Shown here one piece after another: positions 48,611-61,270 of a DNA stretch of 64,000 nucleotides. The position numbers and the translations under genes were made by a program. Position 1 is the stretch's first letter. The number at the start of each line of letters is the position of its first letter. This stretch comes from Straminergon stramineum (taxonomy: Eukaryota > Streptophyta > Bryopsida > Hypnales > Calliergonaceae): positions 18,952,906 through 19,016,905 of the forward strand of contig OY987264.1 of NCBI GenBank assembly GCA_963920665.1, in the 5' to 3' direction. A model generated the notes under the pieces. That model did not search any database. It was given only the letters and a program-made list of their open reading frames with translations, and was not told where the DNA came from.

Positions 48611-51600
48611 TAAAGAACAAATTTATGTGGAACAATCTTAGTAATTACATCAAAGAAGATGATAAGCAAGCACAACCCCAAAGATATTGAACTTGGGTAT
48701 ATATGATTGGTAATTAAGGCCAACAATTTTTTTCCAAAAACAAATGCAATAATTTGGGGGACATTACTTTTTCAAAAAAATTGTATTAGGAAAAAAAACA
48801 AATCTTTCTACTTTTAGGCATTCACTAATCACAAATGCCAATTTTTATTAATTATTCAATAGAGAATGTTGAACTTGACCATTAGGTATATAGTAGATTG
48901 ATGAACTATATTTTGTCTTCCCATCTTTGTAGCCCATATATTCTAGAGCCTATAATGTCACTTTAAGTGAATACATTTGTATTGGGAAAGTTCTCAATCT
49001 TAATAAATTTTCAAAACTAAAAAATTACATAGGGCATAGAGTATTTGGTTAAATATTCACACCATCAAATGTAGTACTTTTAAAATGATTTAGTGAATAC
49101 TTTAGCAATTTAGTTTTGTCTTTGATCAAATACCTTATTTATTGAATCATTTTTTTCAAAAATATTTCATCTCACTTGTGGTCTTCTTGAACATTGAAAT
49201 TTCATTTCTAATTCCATTATCTTCACCCTCAAAAAAGTTGTAATTTGCAGCGCCTATAGGTAATATTTTATTTAATGTCAAAATCTAATAAAGTAGTCCA
49301 AGAAGATACTAAGCAAACTTTGAAAGCTACCATACTTGATTATCAAGGCCAATATTTCGTGCCAATTGTTAATTGAAGTTGAGAAATCAAATTTGGAAAA
49401 TGCTAAAAATAAGGATATTACATCAAATTTGTATTTTTTCCATATAATTTTTAAAAAATCCAAAATCTATTTCTTAAATTATTTTCAAGCATTATCATAG
49501 TTCATTTTATGAGGTCATGTGTTATGAGTTTTCTTAAGATATTGCATATATGAACTAAAAATAAGATCCTATAGTTCCATCTCAAAAATTTACAAAATTT
49601 CAGTCATTGGTATATTGTACTAGGATTCCACTCTCAAATGTATTATTGATGAAGATGGATTTCGATTCAAAAATTTAGAGGCTAATATCATACATGAATT
49701 TGTAAGCAATTTGAAGGATGAACACCTTAATTCCAAAGAAATCTTAATTATAAATTAATTGTACATTTGAAAAGATATTTAAATTAATCTTTGGTTATAC
49801 AAATTCAAATTCAAATTTCTTGGTTTTGAAATAACATTTGTCTTAACATGTATAAAAATCTATCCTAGGACAAAGTTAGATAAAAAAATGTGTCTCATTG
49901 GGAGGTGTTTATGAAATGACTTGCAAGTGGTTTCACAAATTTAGGAGGTTCAATAAATTAGTTATAATATTCAATATTCAAGGTTGTAATCTTCTTCAAG
50001 TGCAAATTAGATTAATTTAAAATCCATCAAATGCACATCAAGAAAAAGTAATCACACCTTGAAAACATTTTCTAGCCAATATGTTATATTGAAGTAACCT
50101 CATTGATGACCTATTTTTTGATATATGCTTAATATTGTTTAATCATGAAATATTTTAATTACAAACCAAACCAAATTATGTATATTTCAAGGACACATCT
50201 ACTACAAAAAAAATTGTGATCATTGAACAATGCATCTTGAAGGTCATTATATTTGTACAAATTGTATTTCAAACATGAAAAATGAAATCCTTAGAGGTAC
50301 TATGATTCATTGAGCTTTAGGTATGAGAGAATAATCTGAAGTGAAGGTGCACTAGTTTGTGGTGCATGCACTCAATTGCTCAAAAACGACACATCATACA
50401 CATGCATTGTTGTTCAACGAAATTTTCAGTGATTTTTGCAAAAATTTATACATGGAACCTTCCCCTAAAAGAGTTTTAGGGTGGAGATTAGGGTATGAGA
50501 AATTGAAGACACTAATAATGGCATGAATATACTTTTCTTAAAAAAAACTTATTTGACTTTGAAATACCACATTGTATTGAAAGTTATAGAATTATAGACA
50601 TCTACTCTGAGATTTTTTTTAGTGATTATTCTATGTGAGAGAACCCAATTACATGTCTTTTATTTATCTTCTTCATTCCTTGGAATAATACCAAAATCTA
50701 TTTATTTTTCACAATCATATTTCTTTATATTGTTTGTCAATTTCTATTATAAAAACAATATGTACCTCAGACCAATTCTTTTATACAACCATATATTTTG
50801 AGATTTTCTATTGGTCTTAAGAAATAGTAGTAATGAAAATTTCCTTCACAAAAAAAGGCCAAAGTCTTTTGATTACAACCAATTGGCAAAAATTCGTACA
50901 TGAAAAAAACACTCATATACATCTCTTCTCTACCCAAGGCTTCACTCTTGGTTAGATGTATGATTTGTTCCTTGCAAAGGTATGATCCATCCATTTGTTT
51001 CCAAAAAGAAAAAGCAAGAAATTGGGTAAGGGTTTACAATCCAATGGCATTTGAACTTTCAAGAGTCCATACCATTGTAATACTTAGATTGGTAAAATTT
51101 CACAAAAAATATATTATAGTAAAATGAAATGCAAAAAATAGTTTTTTCAAGCCCTTCTCTATGGTCAATTTTTGCCTTTCAAATTTTTGAATGTGAAGCT
51201 TGCATCTCTAACATTTTTTTCATACTAGTGAAAGTGCTAGAAAATAGATTGCAAAAAAAGGAAAAAATTGACCAAAAAAATTTAACATTCATCTTCAAAA
51301 AATTTATGAAATAGATGACAGTATTGCATAAAAGAAAATCTTAAATCAATAATAAACTTGACATAAAATTGAAAATTATTAATCCCAATGGAGAATATGT
51401 TCTAATAAGCAATAAAGATCTTATACTCTTGGTTTTATTTGAAAATTCTAAAATTGAGTTCAAAAGATGACTTTAAACATCTCTTTTGCCTTCATTGCTT
51501 GCAAAATGAAATTCCTTATAACTTTCACTTCATTGGTTGGAATAGGATGGTTCGATGTTTTCTATGTAGATATCAATCTATTCAATCAAATATAATTTAT

Positions 51601-53039
51601 AATTTTTCTTTTGAATATATTTTTTGCCACCAACTTTGACATTAAAATTGAAAAAAATCTTAAATTTTTTTGCAATACTTATCATGATGACATGGAACAA
51701 AGCTTCACTTAAAGAACAAAATGATTAGAAGCTATTCTATTTATTTTTGCGAAGATTTCAAAATTCAAAGTATAGAGAGCTTGTCTGAATTCACAAATAT
51801 CCAAAGTGATTTCTTGAATCCTTCAAGGTCAATTTAGTTTATAATTTGAATATAGAAACACAAAGAGTAAACTAGAATACAAGTTTGTTTTAGAAAATTT
51901 GCAAAATTTGGAGCTTCTTATGTTGAAATTCATAGCCAAAAAAATTTGAAAGAAGTATTTGGAAAAGTCAAGAGATATAAAATCAATCAACCATAAAAAA
52001 TGGTAGAGAAATATTTACAATTATCTTAAGAGAACTAACTTGACAAAGGAAATATGGGTCAGTTCTCTTGTCCATCACTAGAGTGTGTATTTAGAGCATT
52101 GGTACCCTTGTCTTCAAAAGGGTGTAACAATTGTCAAGTATGGATGATAAATACTCTGTTTGAGACTCTCGAAACATTCTCATGGCACTCAATCCTAGCA
52201 TGTCACACAATGAACATTAAAATATAAATTTAGTCAATTTCATTAGCTATATTCAACTTGGAGATTGGTCAATTGACTATTTATGGGGTAAATTTGGTGA
52301 GCAAGGGTAGAAACAAAAATTTGAAGTTTAAAAATAAATAAATGTAGATTTCAAGATCCCCAAATTTTGCAAGCATAGGTACAAATGCTTTTACATGTTT
52401 GCATTGATCTTCCAAAAGGGAAATATTCCCCTTGTGAAATGACAAGAATGCATACATTATTTACCGTAGACAATAAAATTTGGAATTTTTTTTATTGATG
52501 ATTGGAATCAAAGACCCCAAATATGATTCAAAAGGTTTTGAACTACAAAGTTACCTACTCTACAATAGGAAGCAAGTTTTTACATTAGTCTCCAAGTGGT
52601 AGAGGAAAAACAACTTTCAAGATAGTTTACTATCCACTTACAACTAAATTTTGTTTGGACAAACTTGTGCCAAAATCGTACCTCATTTTTCCAAAAGCAC
52701 TTTAACACAAAAGAAAAATAGGTGAAAATGGATAAAAAAATTGTCAAATTGTTCTCAAGAATATCATAATCATCAATATTTGAATGAAAGTAGTTAATAA
52801 TAAATAATTAGGAATAAGTGTACTCATACAAAATGCTTCTATCTATTTTTTCCTTTATCTACATGCATTCCAAGGTGCAAGTCCCTCTCGGCCATGGAGG
52901 ATTGACCCCCAGACCCTTAATGTCCCAACCAAGAATAAATATATCCCCACCCCCTATTTTGTGCTACATTAATTTTATATTTCTCTACCCCTCCAAGCAA
53001 ATTCAGGGCCTTGGATTCCAAATATGAATTAAAAAATAT
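48611..53039. other. Long AT-rich intergenic stretch
   Basis: Small frames (49278-49463 minus, 50767-50994 minus, 50900-51127 plus, 51129-51314 plus) lack domains. I see no arrays, complete transposons or RNA genes here, only AT-rich unique-looking DNA with some decayed element-like blocks. Confidence 0.4.
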
Positions 53040-54140
53040 CCAAATTCTATTATGGGTGGCAAATAAAAATTTCCAATGTTTTCCCCACACGTAAAATGCG
53101 GGGCAATAAGGGGGTCATGTTAGGGGAGAAATGAACTCATTAAAAGTCTTTGAGATTTCTTACTAATTTTAGTACTAATTGAAGAGAGCATGAATTTGTC
53201 CCCATCATCATTAGTATCACCATAATGGCCACTTGGCATGTAGAAATTTGTCAAAGGTGTTTGCAAGCCATCCTCCATCACTGAGTTAAGAAATCTTGGA
53301 GATGAATTGGGTAATGAAGATGAAATCGTGAAGACGGATAGGATAATCATGTCAAATAATCGAGCCCATCATGCAAATCTCACTCCAATGAGTGAATTGA
53401 GAAGGCTCTTTCCCACCCAAATTTTTGCTCTATCCAGCAGCCCCTTTGGAGGGTTCAATTCTCCCCTAACAATCCTCCCTACCCATCTCCCTCTCTCTCC
53501 AAAAAAAAACCAAAACAAAACAAAACAAAACAAAAACAGAAGAAATGTCTGCCCACCAAAGTACCCGGCCCTTCTTCGTCCGAGAGTAAGTTAGCTTAAC
53601 TTATATCGTATTGAGCATCCACGGTCAGCTTCCCAAGAATAAATAAATAAATAAATAAATAAAAAGTTGCGGCGGCCAACTGTAGATATAAAAACGCCGG
53701 GACCCACCACCAGCGGCCTCTCCTGCAGTAACGACCCCCCTGGGCCCCTGGCCCCCTGGTCCCCTCCTCGGTGGCCCCCACCACCCCTACCCCCTGCGGC
53801 CAGTCAAACCTTCCCCCTTTCAGTCAAACTATCCGCATCCCTTGGAGCCTTGGAGGCCCCCCCTCCGGCCGCCACGCGCCCTCATTTCCCGTATCCTTTG
53901 ACCGTATCTAACCCTTTGAACCCCCAAGTCCAGGAGGGGCAGGGCAGGGCAGCGGACCCACTGGCGGTATTTTACGGGACTCGCCCCACGGGCAGCGTAG
54001 AACTTATTAGTTTCCCCCTCCTTTGCAAACTTCTACTGTACAGTACAGTACGCTCCCCTGCCCGTAGTAAGTTCCGTCTACAGTATTCTACAGTATTCTT
54101 TTGGCGGGCACGGCAGAGAGGGGGCCATGTTCTCTGCTAA
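53040..54140. other. GC-rich, promoter-like island with no recognised gene
   Basis: About 53560-54130 is strongly C-rich on the plus strand. It includes an (AAAAC)n tract (about 53505-53538), an (AATA)n tract (about 53637-53661), a TATA-like GATATAAAAACGCC at 53683-53696, and repeated CTACTGTACAGTACAGTA / CTACAGTATT motifs near 54030-54095. A 157-codon plus frame starts from TTG and is proline-rich low-complexity. It could be the promoter and 5' UTR of a lost or unannotated gene. Confidence 0.4.
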
Positions 54141-55334
54141 ATTTATTTGTAGTCCTTCTTCTTATTTTTGTTAATATTGGATTTGGTATTCCCCGCCGGT
54201 TACAGTAATTTGCCAAGCTCCCCAATTTCTTCGACCGAACTTAATTTGGACTATTTTTAAAAATTTTAAGAATAAAAATTTCATTTCAAAAGAATAAAAA
54301 AAAAAAAATAGATTTGTGCACTTGGCACTGTGATGAACTGCCTCTTCATCGATTGGGTCCATAAATAGAATTTTGAATTGGCTTAATTCCTGCCTCACTG
54401 AGTGGCTGTTTGTCTTTAGTTTAGTTTATATTTTTTCCACACACCCTAAATTTCCTGGTAAGAAATAAATGTGAGGTTATAGTACTATGTGCCACGTCAC
54501 TTCGTTTTGCCTTTTAGAAAAATTGGGAATGTTGGACTCCGTTTTAGTTGGGAGTCAACTTTTGTGGGTCAAACGTCGGTGATGAGTTGTCAAAAAAATT
54601 GCTATTGTTGTTATTATGTTTATTATAATATATATTTTTGAAACTATTTTTGAAAATTTTAAAAATAAAATGAAATTTATGTGTGGTCACTGGAGACAAT
54701 GGCTCCAGGGGGGATTCATTTGGCAACTGACTGAATTAGTGGCATCTAAAAGGAGATCACCCATTTCCGATCAGCCTCCCATTCTTGTAATTTAGGGTGC
54801 TCCATTTTGGATCAGATGAATTGTAGGTGACAGCTCATGCACCATAGGACCCCGGGGACAATAAAAATATCCGGGAGGTATACATTGAAAGCTTACATGA
54901 TCACAACCTGTACATTGGAAGCCTTACATCAATTTCGGAACCATCTTATGGTTGGAAATAGGTTTGCCTACATATCAAGAATGGGACAAATAGAATCTTC
55001 ATGAAAGAAAATCCTGATAATTTTGCTTTTAAGGGGAATTTTTTGGGAAATTATGAAATCCTTTTGAAATCTATTTATCTACATGGGAAAACTTATTCCT
55101 AAACTTTTCCTAAGCTGAAGATAGGCTGAATTGCTTAAGTGATCAGAAATGGGTGATCATCCTGATAATATAACTATCATGTTCTTATAGTAAGTTAGTT
55201 CCGAAGATTAAGTTATATGTTTGCAACTCTAACTTTCATTCCAATGGGATTGGGATGCTCATTTTGTTCCAGATTAGTTAGATTGTTTATTTCTTTATTT
55301 TTGATACAAATGAAAGTGATTTCATTGCATGGGT
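54141..55334. other. Intergenic
   Basis: No supported gene, array or RNA. A-rich and T-rich tracts occur near 54290-54310 and 54600-54670. Confidence 0.4.
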
Positions 55335-56730
55335 GGAAGTACAATGAACACATATTAACATTATTCCTCAAGGTTGATTGAACCCAAGAGTAGCTGGAAA
55401 GAGGTAGAATATTTTCATTGTCTTTGTCAATGAGTGTAACTAGGTCATTGAAATTGACCTCGAGAGGTTTTGAGTCATTGAGTTTATGAGGTCAATGAAA
55501 TTGAACCCACCCTCACAAGATTGTGACATTCAGTTTACTAGGTCAATAATCTCATTGTCGTTTGCATGCCATTTGAGTCTCAAGACTGAGATATTATGAT
55601 AGCAAGAGCCCCACAAGTGTTTTGAAGTACAATGAACACATAGCATTATCCCGCAAGGTTGATTGAACCCAAGAGTAGCTAGAAAGAGGTAGAATATTAT
55701 GTCTCTATCAATAGGTTTAACTAGGTCATTGAAATTGCCCCCCCGAGATTTTGAGGCAATGAATTTACAAGGTCAATGCAATGAAATTGACTCCCTCACA
55801 AGATTGAGACATTCAATTTACTAGGTCAGTAATCTCATTGTCCTTTACATGTTGTTTAAGTCTCCAAATTGAGATATTATGATAGCAAGAGCCTTGTAAG
55901 TGTGTTGAAGTACAATGAATACCTAATATTATTCCACAAGGTTGATTGAATCCAAGAGTAGCTCAAAAGAGGTAGAATATTATGTCTTTGTCAATAGGTT
56001 TAACTAGGTCACTAAAATTGCCCATAGAGATTTTGAGTTATTGAGTTCACAAGGTCAATGCAATGAAATTGACTCCGTCACAAGATTGGGACATCCAATT
56101 TACTAGGTCAACAAACTCATTATCCTTTGTACGTATGAGCCTTAAAACTGAGATATTATGATAGTAAGAACCTAACAAGTGTTTTGAAGTACAAGGAACA
56201 CATAACATTATTCCGCAAGGTTGATTGAATCCAAGAGTAGCTGGAAAGAGGTAGAATATTTTTGTCTTTGTCAATAGGTTTAACAAGGTCACTAAAGTTG
56301 ACCCCTACAGATTTTGAGCCACTAAGTTTATTAGGTCAACAAAATTGACCCCCTCACAAGATTGAGACATTCAATTTACTAGGTCAATAATCTCATTGTC
56401 ATTTGCATGTCATTTGAGTCTTCAGACTGAGATATTATGATAGCTAGAGCCTTGCAAGTATTTGAGAATGGATACTAAGATATTATGATATCAAGAGCCT
56501 TACGAGTGTGTTGAAGTACAATGAATACCTAACATTATTCTACAAGGTTGATTGAACCCAAGAGTAGCTGGAAAGAGGTAGAATATTATGTCTTTGTCAA
56601 TAGGTTTTAACTAGACTATTGAAATTGACCCCCTCACAAGTTTGAGACATTCATGTTTTACTAGGTCAATAAATTCGTCCTTCACATGTTTGAACCTCAA
56701 GACTAAAATGATATAATAGCAAAAACCTTG
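55335..56730. repeat. ~285-bp tandem repeat, five units
   Basis: Units start at about 55335, 55623, 55906, 56185 and 56512, each with TGAAGTACAATGAA then GGTTGATTGAACCCAAGAGT, AAAGAGGTAGAATATT, CTAGGTCA, CACAAGATTG, TTTACTAGGTCAA and GAGATATTATGATAGCAAGA. The fourth unit has an internal duplication of the last block, making it about 327 bp, and the fifth is shortened. The copies are diverged, so the array is not recent. Confidence 0.8.
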
Positions 56731-57070
56731 CAAGCATTTGCATGGTCATTTGGTACATGTCAAATCATTGACATTAAATACAACTAAATCTATTAATAAT
56801 GCCAAAATTGAACAAATATTCTTAGTTTCTTAGAACCAAAAGACTAAAATATTATAAAAGCATGAAACCTTCAAGTGTTTGCATGGTGATTTGATACATG
56901 TCAAATCATTGAAGTTGAATAAATATTCTTCAGTTTGTGGAACCTCGACAACACAATATTATGAGAGGAAAAGCCTTAGAAATAGTTGTATGGTGATTTG
57001 ATACATGCTAGACCATTGGAATTACGTATAAACTATCAATGATGTGAAAATTGAATAAATATTCTCAATT
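56731..57070. repeat. ~115-130-bp degenerate tandem repeat, about three units
   Basis: Each unit has GCATGGT.ATTTG.TACATG, a CAAATCATTGA-like segment, AATAAATATTCT and a GAACC...ACTAAAATATTAT-like segment. The array directly follows the 285-bp array and shares its ATATTAT...GCAAGAGCCTT block, so the smaller unit may derive from the end of the larger one. Confidence 0.6.
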
Positions 57071-57119
57071 TGAATTCTTGTTCTCAAGGTAGACATGACC
57101 AAGACCCCTATGGCTTCTT

Positions 57120-57620
57120 ACTAGGGTAATTAAACCACCCCATTCCACGCAAAAGACCCATTCTAGACACTTAGGGAATGACCCATCAAAATCTTGCATC
57201 AATCCATGACAAACATTTTTTCAAAAACTGATATTTGGACTACAATGGGTTGAGTTAGTGGCCACAATCAATGTCTTTGGGGACAATATAGGAGTGATTA
57301 GTGACCACAACAGGAACTTCCATCTTTTGAGCATAAATTCATCACACAAAGTGACTTTTTAAGGCCTTCATGTTGTAGCCAAGTTATGAAAAATTCTAAC
57401 CTATATAGGTGAGTAAGATGACTACTATGGATACAATTTTTGTTGGTTTTGGGGGTAATCTAGAGACTCTTTTGGACCAATTGGGTAGATTCCACTTCAA
57501 AAATTCAAAAAAAATTCATACTTTGATGAAACAATATAATTTCAATTAAGTGCTCCCACCATTTCTCACACTTATCCTTATGTTGAGAAAAAATCTAAAA
57601 ATTTCAGCAATGGCAGGATC
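57120..57620. mobile_element. Diverged relative of the CACTA element interior
   Basis: It aligns by eye in the same orientation with about 10230-10730. Matching blocks are AAAAGACCCAT, ACACTTAGGGAAT, GGAGTGATTAG, GAACTTCCA, AAGTGACTTTTT, CCTTCATGTTGT, and TTTCTCACA/CTTATC with AAAATTTCA. CACTA ends and a 3-bp duplication are not visible, so this is an old or internally captured copy. Confidence 0.55.
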
Positions 57621-57867
57621 GGAGGGCAAACTAGCAACTCTGCTTCAGGTGGGCTGGTTTCCCTTAAATAATGTTACAAGGTTATGCCATAGCTAATCTA
57701 CATCATTTCAATTTGTATAAAGTCCTCAAATTATAGAAAGGAAAAACATTCATTTCCAAGGAAATAGGCGGGGCCTTTAAAATACAATGATTGAAAGATT
57801 CGCAAATCCGTATTAATAATGCACCTGTAGAAGGTTGCCATTACTGTACTTACGGTTTCAAGTGTGC
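57621..57867. other. Intergenic
   Basis: Nothing recognised. A GTAAGT donor-like motif lies on the minus strand just after the ORF at 57868-58122, near 57855. Confidence 0.35.
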
Positions 57868-58122
57868 TCAATTTTGTTGGCCGTCATTGTCGATTGGTTT
57901 GCCAAACCACTGATTGTCTACAAGCCGCAGCTTTAATTCCGGCTGCAATTTCGCTCGATTGATGTTGCCGTGCAGGAAAGGGGCATTAGCTTTGCAATGG
58001 ACAGCGACCACCGTATGAAACTCGGAATTTTCATACATACTTTCGCCTATCAATTCCATCAACCATAAGTTACGAGTACAAACAATAATAAGTGCAGCGG
58101 CGAGCCAGGCCCTTCTGTTCAT
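57868..58122 (-). CDS. Small putative secreted protein, 84 residues
   Basis: An ATG-started frame has codon composition clearly less AT-rich than the flanks. Residues 1-15 (MNRRAWLAAALIIVC) look like a signal peptide: two Arg then a hydrophobic core. The mature part contains FHTVVAVHCKANAPFLHG and a charged tail ending in a stop. I do not recognise the family. A strong donor-like GTAAGTAC follows 29 bases after the stop codon starts, so this may be the first exon region of a longer gene or simply a UTR intron. Other frames overlap at 58070-58252 and 58203-58409, so translation is not certain. Confidence 0.35.
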   Translation of the reverse strand: MNRRAWLAAALIIVCTRNLWLMELIGESMYENSEFHTVVAVHCKANAPFLHGNINRAKLQPELKLRLVDNQWFGKPIDNDGQQN

Positions 58123-59600
58123 GTAAAATCATTTTGTCGGATGGACCACACTGATTCCTACTTCCATACTTCAAAAAGGTTTGCATCCAAGAAGTGTGAG
58201 TTTTACATTTTCTCGGAAATCCCAATGGGGCGGGGGCCATACCCAACAGCATTCACAGTTGGGCATTTAAAAGTATCGTATTTGAAGGTTAGATTTGCGG
58301 CATAAATTAAGTGGTTTTTGTGGGGGAAAAAGTGCCATGTGTCATTTTGTGAATGGTATGAGGTGATGTTTACCCTTGAGAATCTGACCTGGAAATTCAA
58401 TTTTGGCACCTGAGTAAAGAATTAGACTTTGAGATTTAGTATATATGTCTATCCTCTTGTAAGTTGTGTTTACACTCTTACATTCATTGTATTAACATTA
58501 AATCACCATCATGTTATATTAAAGTAGGCCACTAAATATAATAAACAATGTATTATTTTTTTATTTTCATTTTAGGAACTCAAACATTTTTTTATTACTA
58601 GATTAAATAATTAGCAAATGCAAATTACTAGCAAATTATGCAAATTACCAGCTCAAGTGGGATGGTTTTGAGGCCCTAAGAGCACGGTCTACAATAAGCC
58701 AATTTGGCCAACTTTACCATCTTTTGAATGGGAGTGCACAATAAATGCATGGACCCAAAAAACTTTTCTCTTGGCCCTAGAGAACTTTGTTGGGTTGACA
58801 ATGCAATCAAAATTTTTTTTTTCTTCTAGAAATATTTCATTGGACTAGCAACTAAGGAGATTTGATCTCTTGACTTTTGCAAACTAGGATGCTTACAATT
58901 GGTTGAAAAACAAACCCAAGTGTTGCATGGGTTGGGCAAACAAGGGAGTCAAACATAGAAAAGTGGCCCAAGATTTGCCGAGATGAAAATTCCTCAAAGT
59001 TGATGCCCATGCTCTAAGAGCATCTCCACTTGTATGGAAAAGTAGGAGGCAACAATGTTTGGGGATGAAAAGTATACAATTAAAATGCATAAAACCAACC
59101 AAATATTTTCTTTAGCAGAACAAAAATTGCACAATTGTCATGCTTGACAACCCCCATAAGTACTACTTTCCTTTGGCTACAATTAGACCATTCTGTTAAT
59201 AATGATGAAGATTCTTTTTGCGCTTGCACACAAAGAGCCTCATGATTGGTTGAAAATTAGTATATAAGTTGTGCAAGTAAGGCAAACATGTAATTCACAC
59301 TTCTACAAACAAAGGGACAAGGATGATTGACCCCCTTATTGCCCTTTGTTTTATTCCTGGAAAAAAAACACTAGAATATTTTATTTGACACTGATGATGA
59401 AGAAAGCCCCATCAAATTCTGAATTCATATTTGCAATGAGAGGCCTCAAACTTGTTACGAGGGGTGAAGAAATACAAAATTAGTGTGGCACAAAATAAGG
59501 GACTATTTTTACATTTACCCTTGGCAGGGCAATAAGGGGGGCAATCCTCCCTGGCCTCTACAAAGAGGAGCCCAAGAAGCGCAATCAGCTTTGACGTCAA
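58123..59600. other. Intergenic
   Basis: A minus-strand frame at 58203-58409 lies upstream of the small secreted ORF and may belong to its leader. Otherwise no gene, RNA or array is seen. Confidence 0.35.
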
Positions 59601-60560
59601 GAACTTTCACCTGCCACGTGGATCTGCTCAAGCGGGTGCAGAACCAAAGGTCCAGTCAACGGGTGCCGGTCAACTGGTAGTGAGCCTTGATGCCTTTGGT
59701 CACTCGGAGCTCATTAGTAAACCCCCTTCCACCCCCTGAATACATACGAATACAGTACATTTCTCCGTAAAATTACAGAGTATAATACTTCGAAGCCTGC
59801 CCGAGGTCGTCGTCGACTCGTACTCGTCGTTGTAGTCGTTTACCTGAAACGCTTGCGCAGCCGTCGCAGCTTGAATGCGTTCCCGGGGCCCTCCATCGCC
59901 AGTCGTCGTCGTCGTCTTCGTCGTCGGTCGGTCGAGCGAGCGAGCGAGCTTTGGCGCTGAGTGACGAGAGGTCTCGTCCCAATTCCACAACGCGCCTTCC
60001 CCTGCACGCCAATAATGTGCGGCGATCAATAGTACTCTCTAGCTCTGCAATCCACCCTCGCTCCAGTACAAGTTGCCTTTTCATTGGATCAGTAACTTAG
60101 TGTCGGAAATTGGGGAAGTTCTATTGAATGAGCTCCAGGGCGCTGTAGATCCGTGGAAAATTAAAATCCGTCGCGAATTGGGCCACCCCCGACACGCGGC
60201 GTGGCACGGGCTTTCAAGTTACAACAACTGTCACGGAAACGGTTGTGATTGTGAGGATATGGTGGCCTGGATTTGCTCGCGCGCGGTCGTCGTCGTTTGG
60301 AACGGTGGGGCGGTCTGCCCTTAAGGAGAGAGAGAGGGAGAGAGGGAGAGGGAGAGGGAGAGGGAGAGGGAGAGGGAGAGGGAGCGAGAGGGAGATCGAG
60401 TCCATGCCAGTGGTGAGGGTCGGAATTGGAGGTGCAGTGGGCGTGAAGTTGCGTGGGGAGCTCCGGGCTGCTGGCACGCGAACGTGCTTGGTCTTTTTTT
60501 ATTGAGTTTGTTTTGGGAAGTTCTAGCTAGTAGTTGTGAGGAAGGTTTGGGTTGTGGCAA
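59601..60560 (+). promoter_or_regulatory. GC-rich upstream region of the VQ-motif gene
   Basis: Composition rises sharply. (GTC)n-like runs lie around 59808-59950 and GAGCGAGCGAGCGAG at 59935-59949. Frames are open on both strands in several registers, as expected of GC-rich low-complexity DNA, and none has a domain. A promoter role for the gene starting at 61271 is inferred from position. Confidence 0.4.
60324..60395. repeat. GA-rich microsatellite (GAGAGG)n
   Basis: An almost pure purine tract of GAGA and GGGAGA units about 0.9 kb upstream of the VQ start codon. GA/CT-rich tracts are common in plant promoters and 5' UTRs and can bind BPC-type GAGA factors; binding here is untested. Confidence 0.85.
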
Positions 60561-61270
60561 TGGATGCTATTGCCAATAGTGAGCTCTGCCTTTTGTGAAG
60601 AAGCATTTGACGAAGCTGCAGCGTGAGCTTTGGTATTTAACCTGCTGCGTGTTTCCAAATTCGAGGGAAGCGATTTAGTTGTCGAGTGAAAAGCTCAGTA
60701 GATTTGAGGGAGAGGAGCTCTATACAAGAACATGTAGCAATTCTCTTTTGGCTATTTTCCCCCCTCCTGCTTCGACCTGAATTCGGAGCAGCAAAAGCTC
60801 GCCGACTTCGTCTAGTTCTGGAGTTCACTCCTTGTCGCCATTTTTTTACAGTCAGCGGGCGAATTTTTGGATTCTCAGCCATCCCCCTTCTACAGTTCTC
60901 TGTTTTCCCCCCACCCCTCTGGTGTTCTACGCTTCTTTCTTCCTCCAAAAAAGATTGACAAAACAACACGACATCAAGAGCAGAGAATCGGGTTGTTTCT
61001 ATTGTGAATTTCTCGTCCTGGAATCGCTTTCTTGCAGAATCCCAAACAGCTTACCTAAATTAGAACATAGATTTCTGCTTACGAGCTGGTCCCAAACTTT
61101 ATTGCCACAAATTCCCTTTGACCGCAGTCGGAAACCACAGGAATCATTCAATACCTCATAGAAACCACACTCCATAGCTAGAATCATTACTGCAGTCTCT
61201 TCCGTGTCGCGAATGTAGAGTCCGTCGCAGATTTTATCAGTCCTGTCCCGATTCTTCCCACAGTTTTTCC
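60561..61270 (+). other. Probable 5' UTR of the VQ-motif gene
   Basis: Non-coding, pyrimidine-rich in places, and gene-like in composition directly up to the start codon. The transcription start cannot be fixed. Frames at 60686-60958 and 60832-61161 have no domain. Confidence 0.4.

Noticed and set aside
53667..54140. 157-codon proline-rich plus-strand frame
   Set aside because: It begins at TTG, is C-rich low-complexity and has no domain. An open frame is expected in such composition.
59700..60084. Two overlapping minus-strand frames (109 and 103 codons)
   Set aside because: They arise from GTC-rich low-complexity DNA open in several registers, with no domain, upstream of a real gene on the other strand.
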